Origin: Ignavibacteria bacterium | GTDB taxonomy: Bacteria; Bacteroidota; Ignavibacteria; Kapaibacteriales; UBA2268 | Direction: 5' to 3' | DNA: 64,000 bases | NCBI GenBank assembly: GCA_016844745.1 | Contig: JAERMQ010000017.1 | Span: 21,920 to 85,919 of the forward strand | In this document: piece after piece, positions 1-9,254 of the stretch | Numbering within the stretch: position 1 is the first letter of the stretch | How the letters are laid out: the number at the start of each line of letters is the position of its first letter | The notes under the pieces: model-generated | What the model was told of the DNA's origin: nothing | The model's input: only the letters and a program-made list of their open reading frames with translations | Databases searched by the model: none | Program-made: the position numbers and the translations under genes

Positions 1-1
1 T

Positions 2-2140
2 GCTATCATAATCTGTATAATTTTGATATTAATGATTCCTTTTAGTGGTTGTAATGATAATTCAAGTAATAATCCTGTTCCAGCAGGTGCTCCGGTCATC
101 GATTCGTTATCTGTTATTGAAGGTAATGCCGGTGAGATGTTAACTATATATGGCAAGAGATTCGGAGCGAACAGGGATTCCGGTTCTGTGGAAATTAATG
201 GGATTCACGCCGAACTAAGTGATTATAAAGATTGGAAGGATAACTCTATAAAATTAACTATTCCTGTTTATGCAAGCAGCGGTAATATTTTTGTTACGGT
301 TTCCGGCAAAAAAAGCAATGGTAAATATTTCAACGTATTAGGCGCTCAACTAAATCCGGTCATAGATTCATTAGTTCCTAACCATGGATTGCCCGGAGAA
401 ATAATCTCAATTCATGGCAAAGCTTTCGGAAATGTTTCGGATTCCGGTTACATTATTTTTAATGCTTCTATGGTGGAAAAACCAGATATCGTTAATTGGA
501 ATAATGTTTTAATCCAATTTAAAATACCTGCAAATTCGGTAACAGGCACTTTGGAGGTAACGGTCAATCATTTAACCAGCAATAAAGTTAATTTAATCGT
601 TGCTACGCCACCACAAATTATGGAAATTACTCCTTCATCGGTAAAGCAGGGTGATGAAATAGTCATAAGGGGAATTAATTTGGGAACAAAAACTTCCGAA
701 AATTATGTTACTTTTAATGGTTACAAACCTCCCGATTTATACTATATTTCCTGGAATACGACTGAAATAAAAATGAAGGTTCCCGATGGGGCTACAAGTG
801 GAAATATAATTGTATTTGCCGGTGGTATCAAGTCCAATCCATTCCCCGTTACAATCACACTACCACCGCCTGTCATAGAAAAAATAGTTCCAACTTACTG
901 TAAACCCGGTGATTTTATAGAGATATATGGAATTAATTTCGGACAATCAAGGGTATCGAATTACGTGGAAATTGGGGGTAAAAGGGCAAATGATATTGAT
1001 TATACAATTTGGAATAATACGATAATAAAGGTAAAAGTACCTGACGGTGCGGTTACCGGTAAAGTATTTTTATATATAAATGGTGTTAAAAGTAATGGAA
1101 TAAATATTAATATAACTTCCGAACAAAATCCGATTATCGAGGAAGTATCTCCTCCAACAGTACTTTCCGGGGATTTGATAACCATCAAAGGGAAAAGGTT
1201 TGGAAGTACACAGGGGGTAGGTTATATATATTTGGATACTTTGAAATTGAGTAATAATAATATCCGAACATGGTCTGATAATGAAATAACTTTTATTTTT
1301 CCCGATGCATTAAGTACAGGAAATATCGAAATCACGATATATGCTAATAATATGGCAAGTAATAAATTTACAATTGTAAAAAGCATATTGAATATTCCTG
1401 TTTCTTTAATACTTTCAGGTTCCTTTAAAATGGGTTATGACAATGGAGGTGAATGGGATAAACCGGCTCACAATGTTACAATTTCTTATGATTATTATAT
1501 AGGAAAAACCGAGATAACTCAAAAGCAATGGAAAATCGTTTTTGGCTCTACTTCAAATCCCAGCAAGTTGAAGAATGATAATAATCCGGTAGAGCAATTA
1601 AATTGGTTTCGGGCATTAAGGTTCTGCAATTCATTATCAGCAATTGAAAACCGTACACCTTGTTATACTGTGAACGGTAGTACTGATATTAATGAAGATG
1701 ATGAAAGCCAGGTTGTGGTGTGTAATTTTAATGCCGATGGCTGGCGTCTTCCAACAGAAGCCGAATGGGAATATGCCTGCCGGGCGACAACAACAGGGGA
1801 ATTCAGTGGAACTGGAAAAATTTCAGAAATGGGTTGGACAAGCCAGGATAAAGTTAACAATCCGCAGGAAGTGGCAAAGAGGAAACCAAATAAATGGGAT
1901 TTATACGATATGCATGGAAATGTAATGGAGTGGTGCTGGGACGGCTTCGAGGCAACGTTTTATGAAACAAGTCCCACTAAAGACCCACGGGTAAATCCAA
2001 CACTCGAAACACCGGAAAGAACGGTAAGAGGCGGTTCTTATCAAAATAGCCCTGAATTATGTTCTTCTTCTCATAGGGAGTCAATTAGTCCAACGGTTTA
2101 TCAGTTCAATATCGGTTTCAGAATCGTAAGGAAGAAGTAA
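2..2140 (+). CDS. IPT/TIG-repeat lipoprotein with C-terminal FGE-sulfatase fold (5' partial)
   Basis: The frame is open to the left edge and the first codons give a hydrophobic run ending in an IPFSGC lipobox, so the true start lies just outside the window. After the lipid-anchor Cys come about five IPT/TIG immunoglobulin-like repeats of roughly 85 residues, each with a GE-x-I-x-I-G-x-x-FG pattern and a W-x-x-x-x-I-x-x-x-V-P pattern. The last 250 residues match the formylglycine-generating-enzyme fold: a GWRLPTEAEWEYACRA block, LYDMHGNVMEWCWD, and RGGSY near the end. The paired active-site cysteines of true FGE are not evident (one Cys in the final region), so binding or structure is likelier than sulfatase activation. 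Paralogue of the gene at 20.3 kb. Its 3' end overlaps the convergent aminotransferase by 23 bases. Confidence 0.9.
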   Translation, partial: AIIICIILILMIPFSGCNDNSSNNPVPAGAPVIDSLSVIEGNAGEMLTIYGKRFGANRDSGSVEINGIHAELSDYKDWKDNSIKLTIPVYASSGNIFVTVSGKKSNGKYFNVLGAQLNPVIDSLVPNHGLPGEIISIHGKAFGNVSDSGYIIFNASMVEKPDIVNWNNVLIQFKIPANSVTGTLEVTVNHLTSNKVNLIVATPPQIMEITPSSVKQGDEIVIRGINLGTKTSENYVTFNGYKPPDLYYISWNTTEIKMKVPDGATSGNIIVFAGGIKSNPFPVTITLPPPVIEKIVPTYCKPGDFIEIYGINFGQSRVSNYVEIGGKRANDIDYTIWNNTIIKVKVPDGAVTGKVFLYINGVKSNGININITSEQNPIIEEVSPPTVLSGDLITIKGKRFGSTQGVGYIYLDTLKLSNNNIRTWSDNEITFIFPDALSTGNIEITIYANNMASNKFTIVKSILNIPVSLILSGSFKMGYDNGGEWDKPAHNVTISYDYYIGKTEITQKQWKIVFGSTSNPSKLKNDNNPVEQLNWFRALRFCNSLSAIENRTPCYTVNGSTDINEDDESQVVVCNFNADGWRLPTEAEWEYACRATTTGEFSGTGKISEMGWTSQDKVNNPQEVAKRKPNKWDLYDMHGNVMEWCWDGFEATFYETSPTKDPRVNPTLETPERTVRGGSYQNSPELCSSSHRESISPTVYQFNIGFRIVRKK

Positions 2141-3263
2141 GCAGCCTGTAATCATCCATATCATTATAAGCCTGGACTGATATCCGGAACCATAATTTGC
2201 CGGAAAATGGGAAAAAAGGCATTTCAATTTTGTGATTCGTTAGAAAATAATTCCTTAACCGCATGATTTCCTCACGGGAGACTTCGTGGTTATTTGGCAA
2301 AGGCAGACTCGCCATAGAGCCAAGCATTTCATCAGGACATGGTATTTCTAAATTATGCTTCTCAGCTATAAGTGTTCTTGCTTCCAAAACTAATGAGTGA
2401 TTTCTCTTCTGCAATTCAATTCCACCTAAAGAGTAGAAAAAATCAATACTTTCATTAATGGCTAAGTAAGGGGATGGATTCTTTGTGCCTACCCAATCGA
2501 ATTCCTTTGTATATCCTTGTTCATAATCCAGTGATATAACCAGGGGATGAAAATTCTGCCTGTATTGAGGAGCAACCCAAAGAAGAGCACAGCTTTTCGG
2601 AGCAAATAACCATTTATGACAATTCCCAGTGTAAAAATCAGGATTTATTTGTGAGATATTCAAATCAATCATGCCTGTTGCATGAGCGCCGTCTATTGCC
2701 GTCAGAATACCTCTTTCACGGCATATTCGGACAATCTCATCAACCGGAAATATTAATGCTGTTGAAGATGTAATATGGTCAATTATAATTGCTTTGGTAT
2801 GGGTTGACAGTTGTTCCTTAATTTGTTTTGTAACCTCATAGCTACTACTAATTGGAAGAGGAATCTCCACTTCCTTCAATTGAAACCCAAACCGTTGACA
2901 ATAATAGCGCAAAGTATTCCGTACTCCGGGATAATCATGATTTGTACATAAGATTTCATCACCCTGCTTTAATGTTGTTGATAAATAATTCATTATTGTA
3001 TTGACACCTGTCGTTGCATTATCTACGAAAACAATACCTTCAGCATCGCAATTTATCAGTTCTGCCAGTTTAGCTGCAGTTTCCCTTATTTTCCCAGGAT
3101 AAAAATCAACGAAAAATTCTACAGGCTGGCGCTCTAACATTTCGTTATATCTGCGATATGCTTCTAATACCTGAATAGGTGAAGCGCCGAAGGAACCATT
3201 ATTCAAAAATACCAAGTCGTTATCGAATAGCCATTGTTTTTTTATTTCTTTGCCATATAGCAT
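2118..3263 (-). CDS. Class V aminotransferase, isopenicillin-N-epimerase-like (PLP enzyme)
   Basis: This is a 381-residue PLP-dependent fold type I protein. Near the N terminus FLNNGSFGASP is the substrate-side opening typical of the isopenicillin N epimerase/cysteine desulfurase-like branch. FVDNATTGVN lies in the cofactor pocket, AIDGAHATGMIDL carries the Asp and His that contact the pyridine ring, and NCHKWLFAPK contains the Schiff-base lysine. The length fits the family. It starts with ATG and has no co-directional neighbour, so it is probably monocistronic. The substrate cannot be named; family members act as epimerases, desulfurases, lyases or ergothioneine-type enzymes. Confidence 0.88.
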   Translation of the reverse strand: MLYGKEIKKQWLFDNDLVFLNNGSFGASPIQVLEAYRRYNEMLERQPVEFFVDFYPGKIRETAAKLAELINCDAEGIVFVDNATTGVNTIMNYLSTTLKQGDEILCTNHDYPGVRNTLRYYCQRFGFQLKEVEIPLPISSSYEVTKQIKEQLSTHTKAIIIDHITSSTALIFPVDEIVRICRERGILTAIDGAHATGMIDLNISQINPDFYTGNCHKWLFAPKSCALLWVAPQYRQNFHPLVISLDYEQGYTKEFDWVGTKNPSPYLAINESIDFFYSLGGIELQKRNHSLVLEARTLIAEKHNLEIPCPDEMLGSMASLPLPNNHEVSREEIMRLRNYFLTNHKIEMPFFPFSGKLWFRISVQAYNDMDDYRLLTSSLRF

Positions 3264-3411
3264 ATAATCTCCAAAATTTTATTTCAAAACCGTTTTCAAA
3301 TCCTTTTAAATTTATTTTTTATTTAGGAATTGCAATTTAATTAATTATGTAATTCAGAAGGTTTTGGAATTTGTTCTGGTATTATTATTTGAGGTTGTTA
3401 TGTTGTTTATT

Positions 3412-3540
3412 AAAATTTTCAATTATTAATTTTTCAATTTTCAATCAATTTCTAATTTAAAATTGATTAATTGCATCAAAAATATTAAACATTAAATATT
3501 GAAAATTCAATGAAAATTGAAAATTGCAAAATTGAAAATT
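3412..3540. repeat. AT-rich imperfect inverted repeat upstream of the terminase gene
   Basis: The 347-base gap between the aminotransferase and the terminase holds a left arm of repeated TTTTCAATT words (about 3412-3450) and a right arm of repeated AATTGAAAA words (about 3498-3540). The arms are complementary around an AT-rich centre and could form a long imperfect hairpin. Nothing else was recognised in this gap. Confidence 0.6.
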
Positions 3541-3610
3541 ATACTCAGGTAACAGAAATAATATTTTATACTATTATGAAGACTAATCGAAAGAAACAGA
3601 GGGAGAAAAA

Positions 3611-5185
3611 ATGGAAAATGATAATCTATATCTCAATTTATCATCTCTGAAATCATGCACCCCTGCTTGGTTTGCCCAAAACGTAAGCCAGGGCAAATGG
3701 AAATTGCACCCGCATCTATCCCTAATTGATGGGATACTACTTAAATCAATCCAAGGCGAATATAAAAGAATCATAGTCAATATGCCGCCACGTCATGGAA
3801 AATCGGAATTCATATCGGGATATTTTCCTGCATGGTATTTGGGTAAATTCCCCGATAAAAAAATTATACTTACATCTTATAACTCAAGATTTGCTGCGGT
3901 GTGGGGGAGAAAGGTAAGGGAATTAATCCGGAATTTTGGTAAAGAGTATTTTGATGTCGGAATTGATGATTCATGCAAGGCAGCATCAGGATTCAGAATC
4001 GCTGAGCATGACGGAGAAATGTTCTGTACTGGGGCTGGAGGAACTATCACAGGTAAGGGAGCTGACCTGATTATAATAGACGACCCGGTCAAAAATGATT
4101 CCCAGGCTCATAGTCCTGTTATTAGCGATAATATATGGGAATGGTTTAAATCCACGCTTTATACACGTCTCGAACCAAATGGAATTATTATCATAATAAT
4201 GACTCGGTGGCATGACAATGACCTCTGCGGGAGATTATTGGCGACTTCGAATTTCTCAATACCAGGAAATGGATTAATTTCATCAGAATATAATGATGAT
4301 TGCGTGAAGGATAATAAGAAGATGGAGAATTTAGAGGATGGTATTTCAGATTTGGATTATGAAAATGAAAAGTGGCTGTATATTTGCCTTCCAGCCATAG
4401 CTGATATTAATGACCCTTTGGGAAGAAAACCCGGAGAAGCTTTGTGGGAAAAAAGATTCTCAATCAGGAAATTAAATTCCATACGCAGGAATATAGGTTC
4501 ATATTGGTTTTCAGCGCTATATCAGCAAAAGCCGAATCCTGCCGGTGGCGGTATTTTCAAGCGTCAATATTTCAAATATTTTTCAGCAGATAATGAGTTC
4601 TATTATATAAAATCGGATGGTAAATCACATTCATCGCAATCCATTTTTAGAATTGCTGATTGCCCGGTTTATGCGAGCATGGACCTGGCTACTAAAGCAA
4701 GCGAAACATCGGATTATACCGTAATATTAATTTTTGCAATCAATGACAACCGTGATATTTTTGTTCTTGATATAATTCGGGAAAGGTTCGACGGCGCTGA
4801 CCACATAAAGTTGTTACACTCAGTTTTCGAAAGATGGCATCCAATTCTCATCGGTATCGAGAGCGCTCAATATCAACTAACTCTTGTTCAGACAGCTCAG
4901 CGCAAAGGAATGCCTGTTATTCCGCTCAAAGCAACTAAAGACAAGGTATCGCGCAGTTTACCGATAGCAGCACGATTAGAAGCCGGTTCTGTATATTTCC
5001 GTGAAGGCGCACATTGGCTCGATTCTTTCGAGGATGAATTACTTGCCTTTCCTAAAGGAACACATGATGACCAGGTTGACGCATTTGCTTATATAGCGGA
5101 AATAATCCAACCAATTACGAATGCTATGCCTGTGGCTGCAACGGGAGGTAAATTCCTTAAGGATAGACTGACGCTGCAATTTTGA
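3611..5185 (+). CDS. Phage-type terminase large subunit (solitary)
   Basis: This 524-residue protein has the layout of a terminase large subunit: an N-terminal DNA-packaging ATPase and a C-terminal RNase H-like nuclease. Walker A is NMPPRHGKSE at about residues 57-66, Walker B is ADLIIIDDP at about 151-159, and TRWHDNDLCG follows near 198. The nuclease half shows MDLATKASETSDYTVI, IGIESAQYQL and DDQVDAFAYI, which supply the acidic metal-binding residues. All motifs look intact. No portal, capsid, tail, integrase or small terminase gene lies nearby; the flanks are an OmpA protein and an aminotransferase. It may be a domesticated or stranded prophage gene. AT-rich inverted repeats sit just upstream. 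Confidence 0.88.
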   Translation: MENDNLYLNLSSLKSCTPAWFAQNVSQGKWKLHPHLSLIDGILLKSIQGEYKRIIVNMPPRHGKSEFISGYFPAWYLGKFPDKKIILTSYNSRFAAVWGRKVRELIRNFGKEYFDVGIDDSCKAASGFRIAEHDGEMFCTGAGGTITGKGADLIIIDDPVKNDSQAHSPVISDNIWEWFKSTLYTRLEPNGIIIIIMTRWHDNDLCGRLLATSNFSIPGNGLISSEYNDDCVKDNKKMENLEDGISDLDYENEKWLYICLPAIADINDPLGRKPGEALWEKRFSIRKLNSIRRNIGSYWFSALYQQKPNPAGGGIFKRQYFKYFSADNEFYYIKSDGKSHSSQSIFRIADCPVYASMDLATKASETSDYTVILIFAINDNRDIFVLDIIRERFDGADHIKLLHSVFERWHPILIGIESAQYQLTLVQTAQRKGMPVIPLKATKDKVSRSLPIAARLEAGSVYFREGAHWLDSFEDELLAFPKGTHDDQVDAFAYIAEIIQPITNAMPVAATGGKFLKDRLTLQF

Positions 5186-5221
5186 TTTATAATATAGAGT
5201 CCATCCTAAAAAGCCTAATTT

Positions 5222-5289
5222 GTCATTCCCACGAAAGTGGGAATCCAGTATTAGTGAGGTGTTTGGATTCCTATTTTAGTGGGAGTGAC
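5222..5289. repeat. Palindromic GTCATTCCCACG/GTGGGAATCC hairpin element
   Basis: A REP-like hairpin opens with GTCATTCCCACGAAAGTGGG, and its far arm reads GGATTCCTATTTTAGTGGGA then GTGAC. It belongs to the GTCATTC...GAC family also seen at 17.1, 17.7, 34.0, 36.8, 45.3 and 58.7 kb. It lies between the terminase and OmpA genes and could stop transcription in either direction. Confidence 0.75.
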
Positions 5290-5492
5290 CCTTTTAAGAT
5301 TAGACTCTTATTTTTAAACATTACAAAAAAATATTTTAGTGATAATACGAAGTTTCTTAATATTGCAAGTTTGTATTTAGATTATTTTTTAGTTGTAGTT
5401 AATTTTTTTGAAAGAATAATTCGGAATTGAAGAAGAATGTAAAAAGTGAAAATAGGAACTCTATATCTCATTATAGCCAATTTTTAATTAAT

Positions 5493-7508
5493 ATGTTAAA
5501 ATTTCTTGTATTTCTTCTTTCAGTTTCTTACAGTACACTCTCAGGTGAAAAGCAAGATTCAGCTTTATTAAAACCCCGCTTTGGCTTATTTTTGGATTAT
5601 TCTTTTATTGGCAATTTTTCATCTTTCAGGAAATTACCTAATGTTCCAAGCTGCTGCCCTGAATATACCCAAGCTAACGGTAGAAGTTTTGAATTTGGAG
5701 GAATTGGTGAATACTATATTGAAAAACTATATTTCTTAAGTCTGAGAACCGGTTTCGATTTTGAATCGGCACCTTTTCGTTATATTGAATCCTCTAATGT
5801 CATTATCGACGGAAAATCTACCCCGGCAAAATTCGAACATTACCTTGATTTGGATTTTGCACGCTTCGTTTTATCACCGGCAATTGGTTTCATGCCATAC
5901 AGGTATTTTATTTTTACTGGCGGCTTTTCGCTCTATTTTCCTTTATCAGGAACCTATTATCAGAAAGAGGATATAATCGAACCAAAGGACAGAGGCTCCT
6001 TTCCGGACGGTACTCGCCGTAGGAATGAAAGCTCAGGAGATTTGACAGGATTCAATTCCATTCAAGCTTCAATCGATTTGGGTGTGAAGTATCCTTTCCC
6101 CCTGAATAAGCGAGGCTGGCTCTATCTATTCCCTGAATTAAAATATTCACTTCAATTTACAAATATGATTAGCGGATTAGATTGGAAAAATCATAAGCTT
6201 TCACTTGGTATATCGGTTATGTACATCGAACCGCCGCCTGCACCGCCGGAACCCGAGCCACCAATCGAACCTCCCATGCCGGAAATGCCGCTGCCGCCGG
6301 TGCAGCCCCCGCTTACGGTTGAATTGAGCGCTGTTATTTTCGATTCTGCAAAACAAGAGCAGGTGCAGCATAATGTAAAAATCGAGGATTTCGTATCTAT
6401 TAATATGCGCCCGCTCCTGAATTATATTTTCTTTGACGAAAATTCATCCGAAATCCCGAGCCGCTATATCAGCATAACACCTGAAGAAGCAAAAAATTAT
6501 AAATTATCATCTCTTCAGAACTTAGATGCAATAACCACTTATTATCATGTTTTGAATATTTTCGGTAAGAGGTTATCCGATAATCCCGAAGCTGTGATTA
6601 AAATAATCGGGACAAATGCCGGAATAGATGACGAAAAAAGAAACAAGCAGCTTTCGGAAGCAAGGGCTGAAACTGTAAGGAACTATTTGCGGGATGTTTG
6701 GAATATTGACGAAAAAAGGATGCACCTCATGGCACGCAATAAGCCTAAGCAAAGCTCTGCAAATGTAGAAAAGGAAGGCGATGAAGAGAACCGCCGGGTT
6801 GAAATTATCTGTGATTTTGCTCAATTCAACAAACCGGTTCTGACTTATGATACCATCCGGATAATAACACCAATAACGATTCGCTTTAAACCACGTGTTA
6901 AGTCAGGTAGCGCAATTAAAAAATGGGAGCTGAATCTTTATCAGGGAAGTGTATTACTGTCCAATAGAACCGGTGCTTCCATGCCGCCCGATTCCATCGA
7001 TTGGAAGCCGTCGAATGAAGCAAGCGATAATCCGGTATATGGCGGTAATCTGTATTTCGATTTGCTTGCAGAAGATGTATTTGAGCAATCGGCTAAGACC
7101 GCTACTGATTCTATTCCAGTCGAGCGTTTGACCGTTGAAAGAAAGCGTATAGAAGCCATAGCAGACCAGGAATTTGATTACTATAGCCTTATACTTTTCG
7201 ATTACGGCTCATCAAAATTGCAGAAGGCGCACAAGGATGTTATTGACTTTATCAAGAGCAAAATCACGCCCGATGCAAAAATTGAGATATATGGATATAC
7301 CGATAAAATTGGCGATGAAGATATCAATCGTAGAATATCCGAACGCAGGGCAAAAGTAGTAGCACGCAGGCTTGATATACCGGATATCCAGGTAGCCGGC
7401 TTAGGTGAGACGAAGCTGCTATACGATAATAAACTGCCGGAAGGCAGGTTCTATTGCCGCACGGTAACGATTAATATCATCACACCGATAAAAAACGGGA
7501 AGAAGTAA
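5493..7508 (+). CDS. Outer-membrane protein with two OmpA C-terminal domains
   Basis: I prefer the ATG that opens MLKFLVFLLSVSYSTLSG, a typical signal peptide; a TTG 66 bases upstream (5427) extends the same frame but would bury the signal. The mature N-terminal part looks like an outer-membrane beta-barrel. A proline-rich linker (PPPAPPEPEPPIEPP) follows, then a first OmpA-like domain (IFFDENSSEIP ... NRRVEI) and, at the C terminus, a second one (ILFDYGSSKLQ ... YGYTDKIGD ... RRISERRAKVV). OmpA domains bind peptidoglycan non-covalently, so this probably tethers the outer membrane to the wall. Two OmpA modules separated by about 180 residues in one chain is uncommon. It has no co-directional neighbour downstream. 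Confidence 0.85.
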   Translation: MLKFLVFLLSVSYSTLSGEKQDSALLKPRFGLFLDYSFIGNFSSFRKLPNVPSCCPEYTQANGRSFEFGGIGEYYIEKLYFLSLRTGFDFESAPFRYIESSNVIIDGKSTPAKFEHYLDLDFARFVLSPAIGFMPYRYFIFTGGFSLYFPLSGTYYQKEDIIEPKDRGSFPDGTRRRNESSGDLTGFNSIQASIDLGVKYPFPLNKRGWLYLFPELKYSLQFTNMISGLDWKNHKLSLGISVMYIEPPPAPPEPEPPIEPPMPEMPLPPVQPPLTVELSAVIFDSAKQEQVQHNVKIEDFVSINMRPLLNYIFFDENSSEIPSRYISITPEEAKNYKLSSLQNLDAITTYYHVLNIFGKRLSDNPEAVIKIIGTNAGIDDEKRNKQLSEARAETVRNYLRDVWNIDEKRMHLMARNKPKQSSANVEKEGDEENRRVEIICDFAQFNKPVLTYDTIRIITPITIRFKPRVKSGSAIKKWELNLYQGSVLLSNRTGASMPPDSIDWKPSNEASDNPVYGGNLYFDLLAEDVFEQSAKTATDSIPVERLTVERKRIEAIADQEFDYYSLILFDYGSSKLQKAHKDVIDFIKSKITPDAKIEIYGYTDKIGDEDINRRISERRAKVVARRLDIPDIQVAGLGETKLLYDNKLPEGRFYCRTVTINIITPIKNGKK

Positions 7509-7821
7509 TTCCATAATACAATCCCTGACGGGATAGGAATTACAAATCAATAGATTTTTGAATTATCACGTATTGATTAAATTATGGTAACAAAATTTCA
7601 GATATAATAAATACTATAGCATTTCCTATAAAAATTATTTCCATTTATTTTTAAAACCATTTTTTAGTCAAATCATTTTAGCTTGATATCTTTGCATTTG
7701 TAAGTTCCCTGAATTCCGATGATACTCGATTGAAATTTTTTTTTATTTGAAAGAAAATTGAGGACAGAAAAAAAATGCAAAAAACGGTACTAAAATGACT
7801 CAATTTGACACATCTTGGAAA

Positions 7822-7855
7822 AACCTTCCGAAGGTTTCCCAACCTTCGGAAGGTT
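7822..7855. repeat. Double-palindrome hairpin, CTTCCGAAGG type
   Basis: AACCTTCCGAAGGTT, four bases, then its reverse complement. Each 15-base arm is itself a palindrome around one central base, so the element can fold as two small hairpins or one long one. A near-identical copy lies at 23127-23160. The rest of the 459-base gap between the OmpA and Msr genes shows nothing recognisable. Confidence 0.8.
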
Positions 7856-7967
7856 AAAATTCTTAAAAACACGAAAATTTGTAGTTATCAGTAATCAGGA
7901 TTAATCAAATTGAATCATGTTCAAATTGGTTTATTTTTAAATTGTCGAATAGTAAAATTCGAATTGC

Positions 7968-8888
7968 TCAAAATCTTTTAACTCTTGTATGGCAATATGG
8001 TGCGCCGCCGGTCTTGGTATAGTAGTCCTGATGATACTCTTCGGCTCGCCAGAATGTTTTCGCCGGTAACAATTCGGTAACAACTTTATACCCCATATCC
8101 TTTAGGATGGAGATTAGTTTTGCAGCAATCTTTTTTTGCTCATCTGAAGTATAAAAAACAGTAGAGCGGTACTGATTGCCCATATCGGGACCTTGCCGGT
8201 CGAGTTGGGTTGGGTCGTGAATCTCTAAGAAGAGTTTGGCAAGGGTCTCGTAATTTGTTTTTGCAGGGTCGAATTCAATTTCGATAGCTTCGGCATGTCC
8301 GGTTCTCCCTGTACATACTTCTTTGTATGTGGGATTTTCCTTAGTACCTCCGGTATAACCTACAGCAAGGCTTTTGACACCCGGCTCATTTTTGAAATAG
8401 TATTCCACACCCCAGAAGCAGCCACCTGCAAAAATAGCCTTCTCAGTTTTTGTGGTATCGGCTGGAACAAACTCAAGGGAGATTGAATTAACACAATGGC
8501 GGACATTTTTGTCAGTCAGTCTCTCGCCTTCGAAAACATGTCCCAGATGAGCGTCGCAATGAGTGCAAAGAATTTCGGTTCGCCGTCCGTCTGCATCAGT
8601 TAAACGTTTAACAGCTCCGGGGATTTCATCATCGAATGAGGGCCAGCCACATTCGGAATCGAATTTATCGGAGGAACTATACAAGGCGGTTGAGCAGCGT
8701 TTGCAAATGTAGGTACCTTTACCTTGGAAATTATAATATTTTCCTGTGAAAGGAGGTTCAGTACCTTTATGTACGATAACGCGTTCTTCTTCTGTGGTTA
8801 ATTTTTTCTGGTTGTTCATATCCTGAGAGCATCCATAATAACTGAATGAAATGAAAATAATGGCTATATAGAAATACACAATTCTCAT
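7968..8888 (-). CDS. msrAB: Lipoprotein peptide-methionine sulfoxide reductase, MsrB-MsrA fusion
   Basis: The protein repairs methionine sulfoxide in oxidised proteins and acts outside the cytoplasm: residues 1-20 form a lipoprotein signal ending SYYGC. The first domain is MsrB, with zinc-type CxxC pairs (C62/C65, C108/C111) and the catalytic motif RHCVNSISL (C132). The second is MsrA, with GGCFWG (C157) and a C-terminal GGAPYCHTRV that holds a candidate resolving cysteine. The domain order is B then A, whereas MsrA-MsrB is also common. It is transcribed away from the small gene pair at 9.0 kb. Both domains look complete. Confidence 0.93.
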   Translation of the reverse strand: MRIVYFYIAIIFISFSYYGCSQDMNNQKKLTTEEERVIVHKGTEPPFTGKYYNFQGKGTYICKRCSTALYSSSDKFDSECGWPSFDDEIPGAVKRLTDADGRRTEILCTHCDAHLGHVFEGERLTDKNVRHCVNSISLEFVPADTTKTEKAIFAGGCFWGVEYYFKNEPGVKSLAVGYTGGTKENPTYKEVCTGRTGHAEAIEIEFDPAKTNYETLAKLFLEIHDPTQLDRQGPDMGNQYRSTVFYTSDEQKKIAAKLISILKDMGYKVVTELLPAKTFWRAEEYHQDYYTKTGGAPYCHTRVKRF

Positions 8889-9045
8889 AAGTTAGGTGAC
8901 GCTAAAGAATGAAAATTATTTTAATTATGTTATATTATTTTTGAAGTTAGAGAAGATTTTTAATTATGATATTTATACAAATAAAGATAAAACAATAATT
9001 GAAAATATTTTACGTTACCAAAAAAGTATTCATATAGGAGTTAAT

Positions 9046-9240
9046 ATGACAGAAGTTATGAAAAATATTTTTGTTCACGTTGAAACAATGCCTGCTGAAT
9101 TACAGAACGAGTTTGCTGAGTTATGGCATAATGATATTATTGAAGAATTAGCTTGGCAAAATGAGACAAATTATGATAATTCGAAATTGGAAAAATTAGT
9201 ATCTGAAGCTTTGGCTGATTACGACAAACTGATAAGATAA
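9046..9240 (+). CDS. Small acidic protein, putative partner of the adjacent retropepsin-like gene
   Basis: I place the start at the ATG preceded by GGAG at 9037-9040, giving 64 residues; the longer open frame from 8896 is AT-rich and lacks such a signal. The protein is helical and acidic (TMPAELQNEFAELWHNDII), reminiscent of small antitoxin-like proteins encoded just before toxin or protease genes, but I cannot name a family. It ends 14 bases before the retropepsin-like gene, so the two are probably co-transcribed. Confidence 0.65.
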   Translation: MTEVMKNIFVHVETMPAELQNEFAELWHNDIIEELAWQNETNYDNSKLEKLVSEALADYDKLIR

Positions 9241-9254
9241 AAATATAGAAAAAA

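Noticed and set aside
1400..2140. True formylglycine-generating enzyme
   Set aside because: The cysteine pair needed for catalysis is not evident, and the domain is attached to TIG repeats on a lipoprotein; no sulfatase gene is nearby.
5182..5430. 82-codon open frame after the terminase
   Set aside because: Its first part is the GTCATTCCCACG palindromic repeat read as protein; the rest is AT-rich with no family resemblance.
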